Below are positions 39,125-50,053 of a stretch of DNA of 64,000 nucleotides, piece by piece. Source of the DNA: Lycocorax pyrrhopterus obiensis. Taxonomy: Eukaryota > Chordata > Aves > Passeriformes > Paradisaeidae. The translations under genes were made by a program, and so were the position numbers. The notes below the pieces were generated by a model, which saw only the letters and a program-made list of their open reading frames with translations, made no database searches and was not told the DNA's origin. The stretch covers positions 107,628,547 to 107,692,546 of the forward strand of contig JACSVZ010000002.1 of assembly GCA_014706295.1 (NCBI GenBank), given 5' to 3'. Position 1 is the stretch's first letter. Each line of letters opens with the position of its first letter.

Positions 39125-39815
39125 GAGAGCTATTCTGATCAGAAGGACCCTCGGTGGGTCCCTGGTTCAGCCTCCCACTCCAAGCAGGTCAACAGTGACC
39201 AGGTGAATTTGGTTCTATTTATCAAAACACTTACTGCCCTGTAGTCCCAAAAGAATATTTCAGGTGAACTAGTCAGTGCTTCTGAGAGGAGAATAATCAT
39301 GTGCCTCAATATACAGGCTGCAGTTTTCTGCTAATACCATCCCTCTCCTACAGCTTAAGTCCTTCTGAATGGCCCTTGTGTACCTCCTAGGTTTGATTAG
39401 GCTGCATCCCATCTCCTCTTCTAGGTTAAAGGTATTGAGCAGAGTAAAAGATATTGAATGGTTCCTGAATTGACTCCTGAGGAACTCTTCTAATTGGCAA
39501 TATAAAATCCATTTACCACCACACTATGTGTCTGAAAACTCACTCAGATTTTCACCCACCTGGTAGTCCGCAAATCTAAGATTTCAATATCCTACCTAGG
39601 ATACAGGGATGCTGTGGAAAGCTATGAGGGAAGTCCCACTATAGGAGAGATAAGCAACATTCACTGCTCTTCTCTTATCCAAAGTCATTTCATCATAAAT
39701 GGTGACCAGGTTTGTCTGTCAAGATTTGCTTTTGATCAGCCTATATTTGCTATTCCCAAGCACCTTTTTCTCCTTCATGTGCTCAGAAATGGCTTTCAAA
39801 ATGCAAAATATTCCT
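39125..39815 (-). mobile_element. Old CR1 LINE copy, antisense, includes RT-region remnant
   Basis: On the plus strand the order of blocks is that of an antisense CR1. First come GGACCCTCGGTGGGTCCCTGG and CTCCAAGCAGGTCAACAGTGACC (3' side), then a GACTCCTGAGGAACTC-like block near 39470. These are followed by GATGCTGTGGAAAGC (39608), CATTCACTGCTCTTCTCTTATC, GTCATTTCATCATAAATGGTGACCAGG and CTCCTTCATGTGCTCAGAAATGGC-like blocks (5' side). Heavy substitution shows great age. Boundaries are approximate. Its minus strand would encode reverse-transcriptase sequence, now fully decayed. Confidence 0.7.
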
Positions 39816-42800
39816 CTATACACAAAACCTTGTAGTGATAAATTACAGCACATGAGGCTTTTAAAATCTAGTTGAAATTAAGAATAGGAGAGATGGAAAC
39901 ACAAAGAATATTTTAATGCACATAAAATGAATCAATAATCCTTCTCTTAGAATAAGGCACTTTGCAGCCGTTGTGATGCACTTGTGCAGGTCTCGAGGAA
40001 GAAATGGGGAGAAATTATAAAAGCTACTAAAAAATGCCCATCCATCTTTTCTCCCTTTCCATTTCTTACTTATTTTTCTCTTTCTGAGTATTCTGTCTGT
40101 CTGAAGAAGACTAGTATGTTCTTTAGACCCAGGAAGCTGGGGACAGGAGAGACAAGTCCAAAGCAAGTCCAAGCCGGAGGGCAGACTGAGAAATATTAGG
40201 CTTGGAAAAGGAAGTCGTTGGCACGCCATGTACAGGCACAGGTGGGATTCTTATCAAGGCTTCACAGAGCTATCTAGGCACAGGAAATCAGAGTGACAAT
40301 TTTGGCACTAAGTTTAATTTGGTCAGAGTCAGGGTCACTTTTCCAAAGATTACTGGAAATGTAAGTATAGGAATTTTTGTTGGTGGCAGATAGTGGGTCT
40401 ACCTGAGTGGGTGTATGTGTGTATGTAAGCATGGCTGAAGCAAACAGCTACAAAAAGTGAGACCTCTATATAGGAAATCAACACTCATTTGAGCGCCACA
40501 CACGTATTATTTAACTTTTAAATTTATAAATGTAAAACTAGCAGAATTTATACTCTTTGTTAGCTGAAATCTTAAAGCTACTTTTATCTGGGTCTGCCTG
40601 CACTAAAATTTTGATTCTTTGCCATCCCTTTAGTAGCTGAGAGGGTCAGGTTCCACGAAAGTCTTAATAGGTTATACTTTTAAGCAATCCACAGGCACGA
40701 TTTTTTTGTCAACTTTTCATTGACAGACACACTCCATGGGGCACAGACAGTCCTGGAGTTATCATAGCCTTTGCTATGAGAGGTTAGGGAGATGGTGACA
40801 CCCTCAGACGCATCAGAATGGTCTTGAGGCTCCCTGTACACTATCCTTACATCTTTCCTGATAACCTTGAGAGGCAGTGATGAGTGACACTAGCCCAATC
40901 TGGCTTCCACTGTGCTGAAACAGACTGTGTTTTTCAGTCTGACTTTAACATGGTCCATTGAATTTCAGTAAACAAGTTTGTTTATGAACCTGGTAAACCT
41001 AGAGAAGACTTTAAAACTATGCTCAAATAAATTTATTCTCAGTCATCATATCATATGTCAGGGAGTCCCATATATTGCTCCCATTCATGGCTCCCAAGTC
41101 ACCATTTAATTCTTGTCTCTTGAGGCCATATATCTCAGAAGTACTCTCTTCTGTACTCTGGACTATTTTGCAGAAAAATGATTTTAAAAAAAGAGGTTTA
41201 TTGATGCCTTTTATCCTCCCAGTGCTCCTTTCAGTTATGAATTGCTTTTTCCCTCTTTTTATGTTGCCGTTATCCAGCCATGTAGCTGATAGTCCACTTT
41301 CTCCCTGTAACCTCTCCTGTGCTGCCTGTATCTTTTTCCCTCAAGGCTCTTACTTCTATTTCTATCTCTTGTTGCTCTCCTGCATTGTTCTTCCACCCAT
41401 AACTTCTCTGTTTTCAGAACGTTTGGCCTTGTTCCACCTATGCTCATATACACACCGGACTTGTATTATTGCAGGACTGAGCAGCTCAAATGTGCCCAGT
41501 GCTTCAGACTGAATCCTTATCAATATGTTTTTTCCATCATGCTGTCTACAAGAAAGGAAAGTCAGCAGAGCAGCAGGAGCAATGCCAAAGAAAGGTTTCT
41601 CTAATTGAATCAATTCTGACCACATACAAAAAAATTGCAAAGTTTAGGTTTGGGGTATTTTCAATAGTCACAGTAATATTATTGCCATAACTCCACTGCA
41701 GCTCCCTTGAATTCATGATTTCTATTGCTAGAATATTGCAGCATAAGAAAATGCAAAGTCTAACCATATAGATCAATAGACCTTCAGATATTTGCACTTG
41801 GATTTTCTGAAAATGATTTTTCAGAAATTTCTCATTTTCAATAACGGATTTTCACTTGGAGAGTGATTCAGATAAGACATAACACTGCTACAGATGTGCA
41901 CTGAATAAAGTCAAAGTGAGTTCCCAAATATCCCTTTGTTGCGTAGAAACAACTTTGCTTAGTGTTGAGGAGAGCACATTGGCTGTACCTGGATTTGAAG
42001 ATGTGTGGCATTTTTAACCTGTGTTCAAAAATTCCATTGTGGAACAGACTCTTACATTTACCTCCAGCTTTTGCGTCTTTTATATTTGTTTCATTTTCAG
42101 GAACAGTCCATCATTTTCAATAATGTAAATACATGCAAAAATATTATTAATTCATATTAATTCATATAGGGAAGTTACAGCTTGTGTCTAACTGTATGGT
42201 TGTTTGGTTTTTTTAAGCCATTAAAATAAACATCTCAATCAATAAAAAATTGAACAGTATAAGAAAAGTAATATGAATAAGCATATTGATGGCACAGAGG
42301 AGATGGACTAACTGAACTGTGTGAAGGTTTTTATTTTTATTCTGAAAAGAAACAAGCATCTTGGCTAGCTGTATACATGTCTAAGCAGACAGGATGTTTG
42401 ACTCATCTATCGACTGGCAAATGTATCTTCTGAAATCATTGAATACTAATTTACATTACAAGACAAATATATTACATCATTCTATCAGTCAGTCATGTCT
42501 CCAAGTAAAGAAAATATTTTACCAACATACTCTAATGCACAATATCAGAGATAACAAAGGCAGTAACTAACTAAAGTGAGCCCCAACCAGCTTTTAGTGC
42601 ATAGAGGGACAAGACATAAAGTAAGTTCCTGAAGAATTTCTAAGCATTGTAACTTGCAGCTGGAGCACGAAAGGGACTGAAATATACTAGGCAGGAAAAT
42701 ACTTATAGATTTAGATAATTACTTGAGATATAGTTTACATATAATATATAATTTTAACAGACAATAAAATTTGTTGGAGGCACTGTCAATTGAGTAAAAT

Positions 42801-43965
42801 ACTGAAAGTTTTTGTGAGGAATGGATTTGACTTTGCAAAGATTGAACCTGTCAAGGATGAGGAAAGAGAGTTGCATCTACAACTTACCATTCAGAAGTTG
42901 CCATCACATACCAAAATCAGGTATCATGTATTTAACCTTAATAATTATAGTAGAAATGTAAATTTGCCTTTATTGTTCACTCGTGTTAAAAACTAAAACA
43001 ACAAAAAAAAACCCAAAACAAGAATAACAAACAAGCAACAACAAAAAACCCCCAACTAATTCTAGACCAGTGTCTTCCAGCTTATTAAAACACAAAACCA
43101 AAAATTCTGTGAGAGATCAAGCTGTTGTAGCAGCAGAAAAAAATCACTAGGGTAATATTATAGATGAAAAGCACAAAACCAAGGTGAAGAGGTGTACACA
43201 GAAGCTGAGTTGGTTCCAAAATCTTGTTGTTTTAATTTGGGTGGAGCAATTTGAAAATTGGGTTCAGGGAGGGCTTTCTGGCAATATGTGAATATATAAA
43301 GACCTTAAGGTAGAAACTAGGCCAGTCAGGGAAAGGCACGTGTCTCTTATGGCAGAGAAAGTTATGTGCAATTTGTCTTATTATTTTTTTCCTTTTCTGA
43401 AATGTTTGTCAGAATATTTTGATTTTTATATTTAGCTAGTTTGTCATCTAAAAAGGATAATTTTTTTATTGACACAGTACTACATCTGACAGATTTTTTT
43501 CCACTGATGTATGTCTTTTTGGAGCAGGGGTGGAATTATGAAATGCCTATGGTATTTAAAATGATCAGAGCCTTAGGGCTACAAAGGCATCTACAAAAAA
43601 TGCAAGGCACTTCTTTTGTGCAATGCCATAAAATATGTCCTTCCTGTAGAAAGAAAACTATATGCATGCAAGATCTTCCTATCTCATTACTGTACAGTAA
43701 ATAAAGAAACAGATAAACACACGTATGCATGTATGTGAGTTTGAAACACAGGACTTTCAGTGCACTCATGTTGAAAAGCAATGTTATCCCAGGTCATAAG
43801 ATAGAGAATATAGGCTATATATATTCACAACGCAAAAGACAATTATGAAGAATTAGGGGTATTCAGAAGTTTTTGCAGATTTGATATGCTACTAAAATAT
43901 AAACATGTAATGTTGTGAGAAGTGGAAAGTGAAGGAAAAGAGCTCAAGACATTATGGTGTGATGC
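39816..43965. other. AT-rich noncoding DNA, no gene recognised
   Basis: No exon, RNA gene or transposon was recognised. Around 41070-41510 the plus strand is pyrimidine-rich, which yields long hydrophobic frames on the plus strand and overlapping frames on the minus strand, none with a known family. An A-rich tract with AAC units lies at 42987-43052. Confidence 0.55.
42987..43052. repeat. A-rich low-complexity tract with AAC units
   Basis: A 66-bp A-rich tract with interspersed AAC and CAA units. It could be the decayed tail of an old insertion, but no body of an element is recognisable upstream. Confidence 0.7.
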
Positions 43966-44050
43966 TTTCGGCGATCTTGATAAGGCCAGGAGATGGACTT
44001 AGTGATCCTAATGTGTTCCTTCCAACTCCACATATTCTATAATTTCATGT
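43966..44050 (+). mobile_element. CR1 LINE 3' end fragment
   Basis: GGAGATGGACTTAGTGATCC, then a GTTCCTTCCAACTCCACATATTCTATAATTTCATG-like end, is the CR1 3' terminal pattern with a degraded 8-mer tail. About 85 bp, plus strand. Confidence 0.8.
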
Positions 44051-44173
44051 TTATGAAAAGGAAAGAATTACAACAACGCATACAATTTCTTCCCTAAGGT
44101 ATTTGGTGCTGCTCTTAGTTGAAAAAGGCGATGAATCTTGAAACTGATAAAGTGCCTCAGTCACAGCCTAAAA

Positions 44174-44229
44174 TACTACTACTACTACTACTACCACTAC
44201 TACTACTACTACTACTAATAATAATAATA
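44174..44229. repeat. Compound (TAC)n-(TAA)n trinucleotide repeat
   Basis: About fourteen TAC units, with one CCA interruption in the middle, run directly into about five TAA units. The single interruption and the sharp switch of unit suggest that the TAA block arose by point change followed by slippage. Confidence 0.95.
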
Positions 44230-45068
44230 TTTTATTACCTTGCATGGCTAGATCCTGGATTTTTTTTAATCTCTTTGAAGTGTCATTAAAGGCCATCAGG
44301 TTTCGTAAATCCTGTTATCCATGAAGAGTGATTCCATCGAACAGAATCTGTATTATTTTCTCCAGGTTGCAATTTAGATTTTTTTCCCCTCTTACAGAGT
44401 GTCGGGTATCTGATTTCATAAAGAATGCCAACAATATATTTTCGTTTGGGTAAATGCTGCAGTAGATGAGCTGTATACACCTCGGCTGCTGAGTTTGCAC
44501 ATTTCAGAAAGGTTTAAATCAACAGGCAACAGAGCAGCAGAATATGCGTTTAGAATAATAAGAAAGGGAGGGAAATTATTAATAGATATTTTTTTATCAC
44601 TGTTTTATTCTGGTATGTCAAAATATTGAAGGCTCTTGATAAAATCTGATATGATGTAGTAAACTTCCTATTTTAGAAAGTTATTTAAATATATCCACCA
44701 AATATAAGTATTGCAGTATGTTAGGAATTAATATTTTTAGAATGTAATGAAAAATGGTAATACAATACTTTACAGAAAATACAAATATTTTTCAAATGTA
44801 AATGGCATAAAAATGAAAATCTATGTTTTTGCAATTTTTGAAATACAGAGATTTCAGCAGATTGAAAACACAACAGGGTATGAAGCAATGATTTTTCATG
44901 TGATTGCAAAATGAGTTAATAATTTAATCCACAGATGTCATGAGAAGTTCAGATATCTCCCAGGAAAATAATTTGATTAAAAGAAAGATGGTCTCTGATT
45001 CTGCAAACACAAGATATGGGAAGACTAAACTAGGGAGAATTAATATGTGACAGCGTGTTCAATTTAAC

Positions 45069-45113
45069 ATATATATATATATATATATATATATAAGTTT
45101 GTGTGTGTGTGTA
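45069..45113. repeat. Compound (AT)n-(GT)n dinucleotide repeat
   Basis: About thirteen AT units (45069-45095), a short AAGTTT spacer, then seven GT units. It is a likely length-polymorphic site. Confidence 0.95.
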
Positions 45114-47159
45114 TAATTTCTACTGATTTTCAGGTTTAAATAAATTAAGCCCTAAATACAAATTATTTCACTTCTAAATTCTTTGCTTGAAGTTGTTTCT
45201 GGAGGAGAAAAGACAATTAGACAAGAGTTCACACAGTTCTTTATTCTATAGGGATGTTTATTCCATCATGTTCAATTGCGCTTGCACTGTAGCAGCGTAA
45301 CTGGGACTAGAAACTTATGTCCTTTGTCTTATAGACCAGATCCTCATGTTCTGAGTAGAAGCTATGGTATAGATAAAGAAGGGCACTAAACTCTAGAGGA
45401 CAAGACAATGTTGAATCCCTGTAATGATACCTGCAGAGAAACAGAGCATTTCATCGGAGTACTCCATCAGAGTACCTTTGCATATTAGTGATGGCATGTT
45501 GGTGTGCCCTTCCATAGCCAAGCTTCTTGTTGTTCATATGTCTGACAGATGAAACAAGTAATTTACCATGCTTTTATTAATAATTTCAACATGAAGAGCT
45601 GACATTTAGATAGCATTAGATACTTGGTTAAAAACTAGCTCCTACACTTGAAAGTAGTTTCTGCTGTCTTTTAGACTTAGCAGAGTTGATTAAGTGTGCC
45701 TTTGCAAAGTAAATAAAATTCATTTTTATTGTCCTCAGTTCATGAACCAACAAAGTTTAATTCTGCAGTAGCTTCAGGGCAGGTCGAAAACAAGTGGATT
45801 CCTTGGCTGAAATACTAGATGCCTTTGATCACATTAGCTATCCACACAACACCAGTCTGGCTCACTCTGCCTCTGCCACTAATGCTGCCAACCAGGGAAA
45901 AAACCCAACTTCTCTCCCTCTCTGTTTCCTGCATTGCTGTCCATTCCTACAGTGTCTGAGAGAGCAGAGTTTGGGAGAGTAGATCAATGGAGGTTCTGGG
46001 TGCTTAAATGCACGCCCAGAATATGTTCAAAAAAATGCATAAGACAGAGCATATCTGTCAACCTCTAATGCACTCATATGCTTTCAGACATCTTGAGTGC
46101 ATGTGAAATGAACACAAGGCTGTTTCTAAGTGGCCAAACAAGTAAATACAAAAACCTAGCTCACACGTACTGGCTCACACTGTTTATGGCTGATGTGAGC
46201 TGGTATGTCACATAATATTGTTTTTATCTCTGAGTCCTGTGGACTTAAGACATAAATAGTAATTCTTTGTGTTCTTTCCAACTTCAAAGTGCCGGCAAGA
46301 ATGTGCCAGACTACTGCTTTATGGGACTAGTTTGACAATGTGGTATCATTCAAGATGTAAACAGTGGCAAAGCCTGCTGGAACAGTGCTAGAATACTCTT
46401 GGAGCAGCCCATTACAGTGCTACATCACAATATTGCCTCTTGGAAGAAGTTCATATAAGGAGCTACAGTCATGACAAGAGTCATACTTGAGTCTTTTTAC
46501 AAAGACATACCATTGAGTTGACATAAACAAGAGCCTTGGAGCAAAAAAATTAAGTGATTTGCATGAGCTTGAATCCAGTGCCCAAGCTTGCTCCTCTCTC
46601 TTTTTAAATTTTTTTTCTTTTTTATTTAGACAGGTAAATGTATACATAGGATCCATGTGCTCTTCTTAGGAATGCAATTCTTCTACTGTCACTGATTTTC
46701 TACCCAGAGCACTTACCTGTTTTACCCATGCTTGATGAAGGCTGTGGCTTCCAGGAACTGTGTGGAAGTGTAGGAATCTCTGGACATGTCAGTTGTAAGA
46801 TGTTTCAAATTCCATAAAGAATTCAGAATTAAATTAATTGTGGCAGAGCAGATCTACATAATTGTACTGACTGCACTATCTGAAGAGCTGATACCTCACT
46901 ATGGGGCACAAAAAGAATCAAGGAGTTAGTGTTGCACTTTTGTTTTAAACTTAAATTTAGTGTTGATCTTTAAACTCAGAAGATAACCACTCAGAGCTAC
47001 AGAGAACTGAAAAGTTTAGTGGATATTTTTGAACGAGTTACATAGCATTTTGTGGTAGTACTTTCCTAAAAATCTTGAAGGCTACAACTATACCAGAGGG
47101 AAACTTACATTCATTTTCTGGTTTGAGAATCTGCTTTTCGGCATTCTAGTATATCCTAA

Positions 47160-47440
47160 CTCACCCTTCACATATTTAACTCTTTAGCCTCTTTCACATT
47201 TTCCTCACTCCTCTTACTGTCACAGCAGCTGCACAGCATTTTTTACCCCTTCTTAAATATGTTATCACAGTGGCACCATCAGTGTTTCTGAGGGGCTCAG
47301 CTTTGGGCAGCAGCCGGTCCTTTTTGGAGCCAGCTGGAAAAGTCACTGTCAGACACAGGGACATCTCTTGGTCTCTTCTCACAGAGCCACTTCCCCAGCA
47401 CACCTGCCACCAAACCCATGCCACACAAACCAAACATGCA
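47160..47440 (-). mobile_element. Truncated LTR of the same family as 25113-25807
   Basis: On the plus strand it shows TTCTTAAATATGTTATCACAG near 47252-47272, a GAGGGGCTCAGCTTTGGGCAGCAGC-like block, GGAGCCAGCTGG near 47327, TCTTCTCACAGAGCCACTTCC, and an end at AACCAAACATGCA (47440) like the family's CAAACCCAATACA. On the minus strand this is the first 280 bp or so of the LTR, including its TATA-like ATATTTAAGAA. The 3' half of the element is missing. The family match is from memory. Confidence 0.72.
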
Positions 47441-48305
47441 CTTATAAGAGAAAGAATGGAAAAAAAATATTGTAGTATTAATACAACATTTTCAAGTACA
47501 GGTTGATGCTATTCCACAAATGAGTTTAATTCAGTTCTATTTTTTTGCCAGTCTTAACACTATAAAATGATTTCTTTCCTGTCAGTCTTGCTCTCATAAC
47601 TTATTATTGCAATTGGATGTGTTGCATTAGAAATTGTTCCCGTGGCTGTAAAAGTAAGATATTTCATTCACTTTGACTCAATTTTTTTTATTAAACTTGA
47701 AGCACTTACTTTTATTGTTGAAGGACTGCAAAATTAAACCGCATTATGAAAATGCAATAACATACTCTGTGTGTTATTTGTTTATATTGCTTTCATTTTT
47801 AGCCACTGCTGGATAACAATTTCATAACACAACATTTCATTGCCAGCAGTCTTTATTAATCTTTGAGAAACAGTTTTTTCCACTTAGATTCCGAATGTTT
47901 GATAGCAACACTTGCTCTGGTTTTAGTTTAGTTTATTTGTAAAAGAACTGGGTTAGTGAAATGGTCAAATGTAGTAGACTTAGAGTCATTTGCTGGTTTA
48001 TTTCTACTTCCACTTTCAGTATTAATATGTTGGTTTAACACAGAGAGAGATGAAATCTTGTGTGACAGCCTGATAATTTACGTTTCAGTAGGTGTCTGAT
48101 CCTTTTCACACCATTATCAGTTGAAATGCTATAGTTCACATTAGTGCAAAAGGAGAAAGGCAGCTATACATACACATCTTTGAGTTAAACTGAAAATCAA
48201 ATCTCCTCAAGATTGATTTTACACATCTGGTTTAGAAAATGTTTATATCTAAGAATCTACCTATACTTCTAATATGTGTTCACCGCTCTGTGTGCATGAG
48301 TTAAA
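47441..48305. other. Noncoding DNA, possible conserved stretch
   Basis: No gene or repeat was recognised. The part at about 47600-47870 is complex sequence with many TAAA, ATTA and TTTATT words and no transposon signature. It is a candidate for conserved noncoding DNA on composition only. Confidence 0.4.
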
Positions 48306-48309
48306 CAAA

Positions 48310-48645
48310 TGAATGTTGCTAGTGAGCAGAGACCGAGGAATAAAGCGACATGGACGGTTTAGGACGAGAAGAAACCGACCCTTTATTAATTTACAAATTT
48401 GCTTATATACCTTAGCACGCTGGACTGACATAAGGTTATTGGTTCACTGACGAACCACCCCCCAGAGGGATTGGCTGAACCCAACAACACTTACTTCAGA
48501 TATTTTCTCCTTGGTATCATAACAATGCCATAGTTTACAAAGTCTCCCAACTGTTTTCCCATAGCCTCCGTGAGAAAGCACGGCTTTCATACAGACACTG
48601 TCAGAAAAGTGAGAAATCTCTCTGCGGTCAGGCTTTTAGCATTCA
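48310..48645 (-). mobile_element. Complete compact solo LTR, endogenous retrovirus
   Basis: The 336-bp element has perfect 6-bp terminal inverted repeats, TGAATG...CATTCA, and is flanked by the direct repeat CAAA at 48306-48309 and 48646-48649. A 4-bp duplication is typical of gammaretrovirus-like (class I) elements. On the minus strand the promoter order is clear: two CCAAT boxes (at 48470-48474 and 48438-48442), TATATAAG at 48402-48409, and AATAAAG at 48381-48387, followed by a U5-like end. All core signals are intact. No second LTR or internal region is present, so it is a solo LTR. An alternative border exists: TGTTGC at 48314 with an 8-bp duplication CAAATGAA, because the flank happens to repeat TGAA. 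Confidence 0.88.
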
Positions 48646-49796
48646 CAAATGAATAAACTAAGTTTGGCAGGTATCAACTACAACAGAAGTCATAAAACTA
48701 CTGTAAATCCCCATATGTGTTACATATTGCAGTTAAAGACATGAGGAGTGCGAAATGATTTGACCAAATATAAATATAATCTTACAACAAGTACAGTATT
48801 GTCCTTGCCAAAAGTCCCTCAATTTTCATAAATGGTTTAATTGGAAATTCAATTAGCTTAATGATGTTTACCACTATAAGCATGATATTTAGGCTACTGC
48901 AGAGTTAAGCAAAGGTGCAGAGAGATATTTTACATCCTAATATTATTAATTATTATAACTGTATCCACTGTGCTCCTTTTCTTAAATATTAGGCATCATG
49001 AATCTCTCTGTAGTCTGGCAAATAACTTGAAAAAACCTTGCCATTCCCTATTTTATTTTCAGGTGCTTTAGAACATTTAAATCCCAATACTTCTTCCATA
49101 GCAAAATCTGAGCTTCTTAATCAGCATGTCAGTATACTTATCATTTTATGAAAATCAAATTACATTCTGGTTTTAGTCCGTAAGCCTCAGGAATCACTTC
49201 CATATGTGGAAGGAGAACATTTGTAAACTTGATTGTCTGAATTAAAATATCAGGGATCAACTTCAGTGAAACATCAGGACAAACTCAGAGCAAGCAAAGA
49301 ATGTGGGCAATTATCATTTTTTACTTTCTCTGACAAACTGGACAACATTAATATCTCCCCATGGTCTAGTAGAGCACAAAAGGGTCTCTTGGGCAGTAGG
49401 ATGTGAGTGGACCAAAGATGAAAAACCATCTAGTAGTTAATGAAATAACATAATCTCAAATTACTCATTCTTCTCAAGACATTTCAAAAGTAACAGAAAG
49501 GGGAAATATCTCATGCTCTTTCCCAGTATCTTTCTATCTCTGGGCAAAACTAGTTTACAAATTAACCTTCCAGTTAAATTAAATAGGAGGAAATGTACAC
49601 TTAGCAAGATAGAATAGCACTCCTGTGGCAGGTCATTCCCTCATTTGAAATATATATATATTGGTCCTATTCCTCTATTACCAAAGAAAGGTGGCTGTGC
49701 TACTCTCATAATGCAGGAATAGTACTGTCCAAAAAGGATAAATTATTTTTATCTTAGGAAGAAATTTCTTCGTCCTCCTTGAAAATTTCTTGCTGC

Positions 49797-49859
49797 ATAT
49801 ATATATGTGTGTGTGTGTATTTATATATATATGTGTGTGTGTATGTATACGTATATATT
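49797..49859. repeat. Compound (AT)n-(GT)n repeat, two rounds
   Basis: AT units, then GT units, then AT units, then GT units, then a TATACGTATATA palindromic end. The doubled AT-GT block suggests an internal duplication of a simple compound repeat. Confidence 0.92.
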
Positions 49860-50036
49860 TCTCTTCATACTAGAGAGAGCAAATAATAATAAATTTACTT
49901 TATCCATTTTGAGAAAGTAGGGTATTTTTTTCAGACTTCATATGAAATAGTTTAAAAAAAAAGTTAATTTAATTTCCAGTAAAATCAAAAGGGAAAACAA
50001 AATAGTGAAATTTCTATTCTGCTCTTCAGCACCACA

Positions 50037-50053
50037 CATATATATATATATAT
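50037..50053. repeat. (TA)n dinucleotide repeat
   Basis: Eight TA units following CACA. Confidence 0.9.

Larger units (their letters stand above)
44051..47159. other. AT-rich noncoding DNA with microsatellites
   Basis: No gene was recognised. It contains the compound microsatellites at 44174-44229 and 45069-45113. Confidence 0.55.

Noticed and set aside
39861..40229. 122-codon antisense frame
   Set aside because: It overlaps a plus-strand frame of similar length in purine/pyrimidine-skewed DNA and shows no recognised domain.
41075..41512. 145-codon hydrophobic frame that could suggest a membrane protein
   Set aside because: The plus strand is pyrimidine-rich here, which produces Leu, Phe and Ser runs in any frame. 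Several frames overlap on both strands and there is no family resemblance or splice structure.
25113..47440. A single ancient provirus bounded by the LTRs at 25 kb and 47 kb
   Set aside because: The distance is more than twice a normal provirus, the second copy is truncated, and no gag, pol or env remnant was recognised between them. Independent insertions are more likely.
48314..48653. Alternative LTR border TGTTGC with 8-bp duplication CAAATGAA
   Set aside because: Starting at TGAATG gives perfect 6-bp terminal inverted repeats and a standard 4-bp duplication, which is the simpler reading. It is kept as an open alternative.
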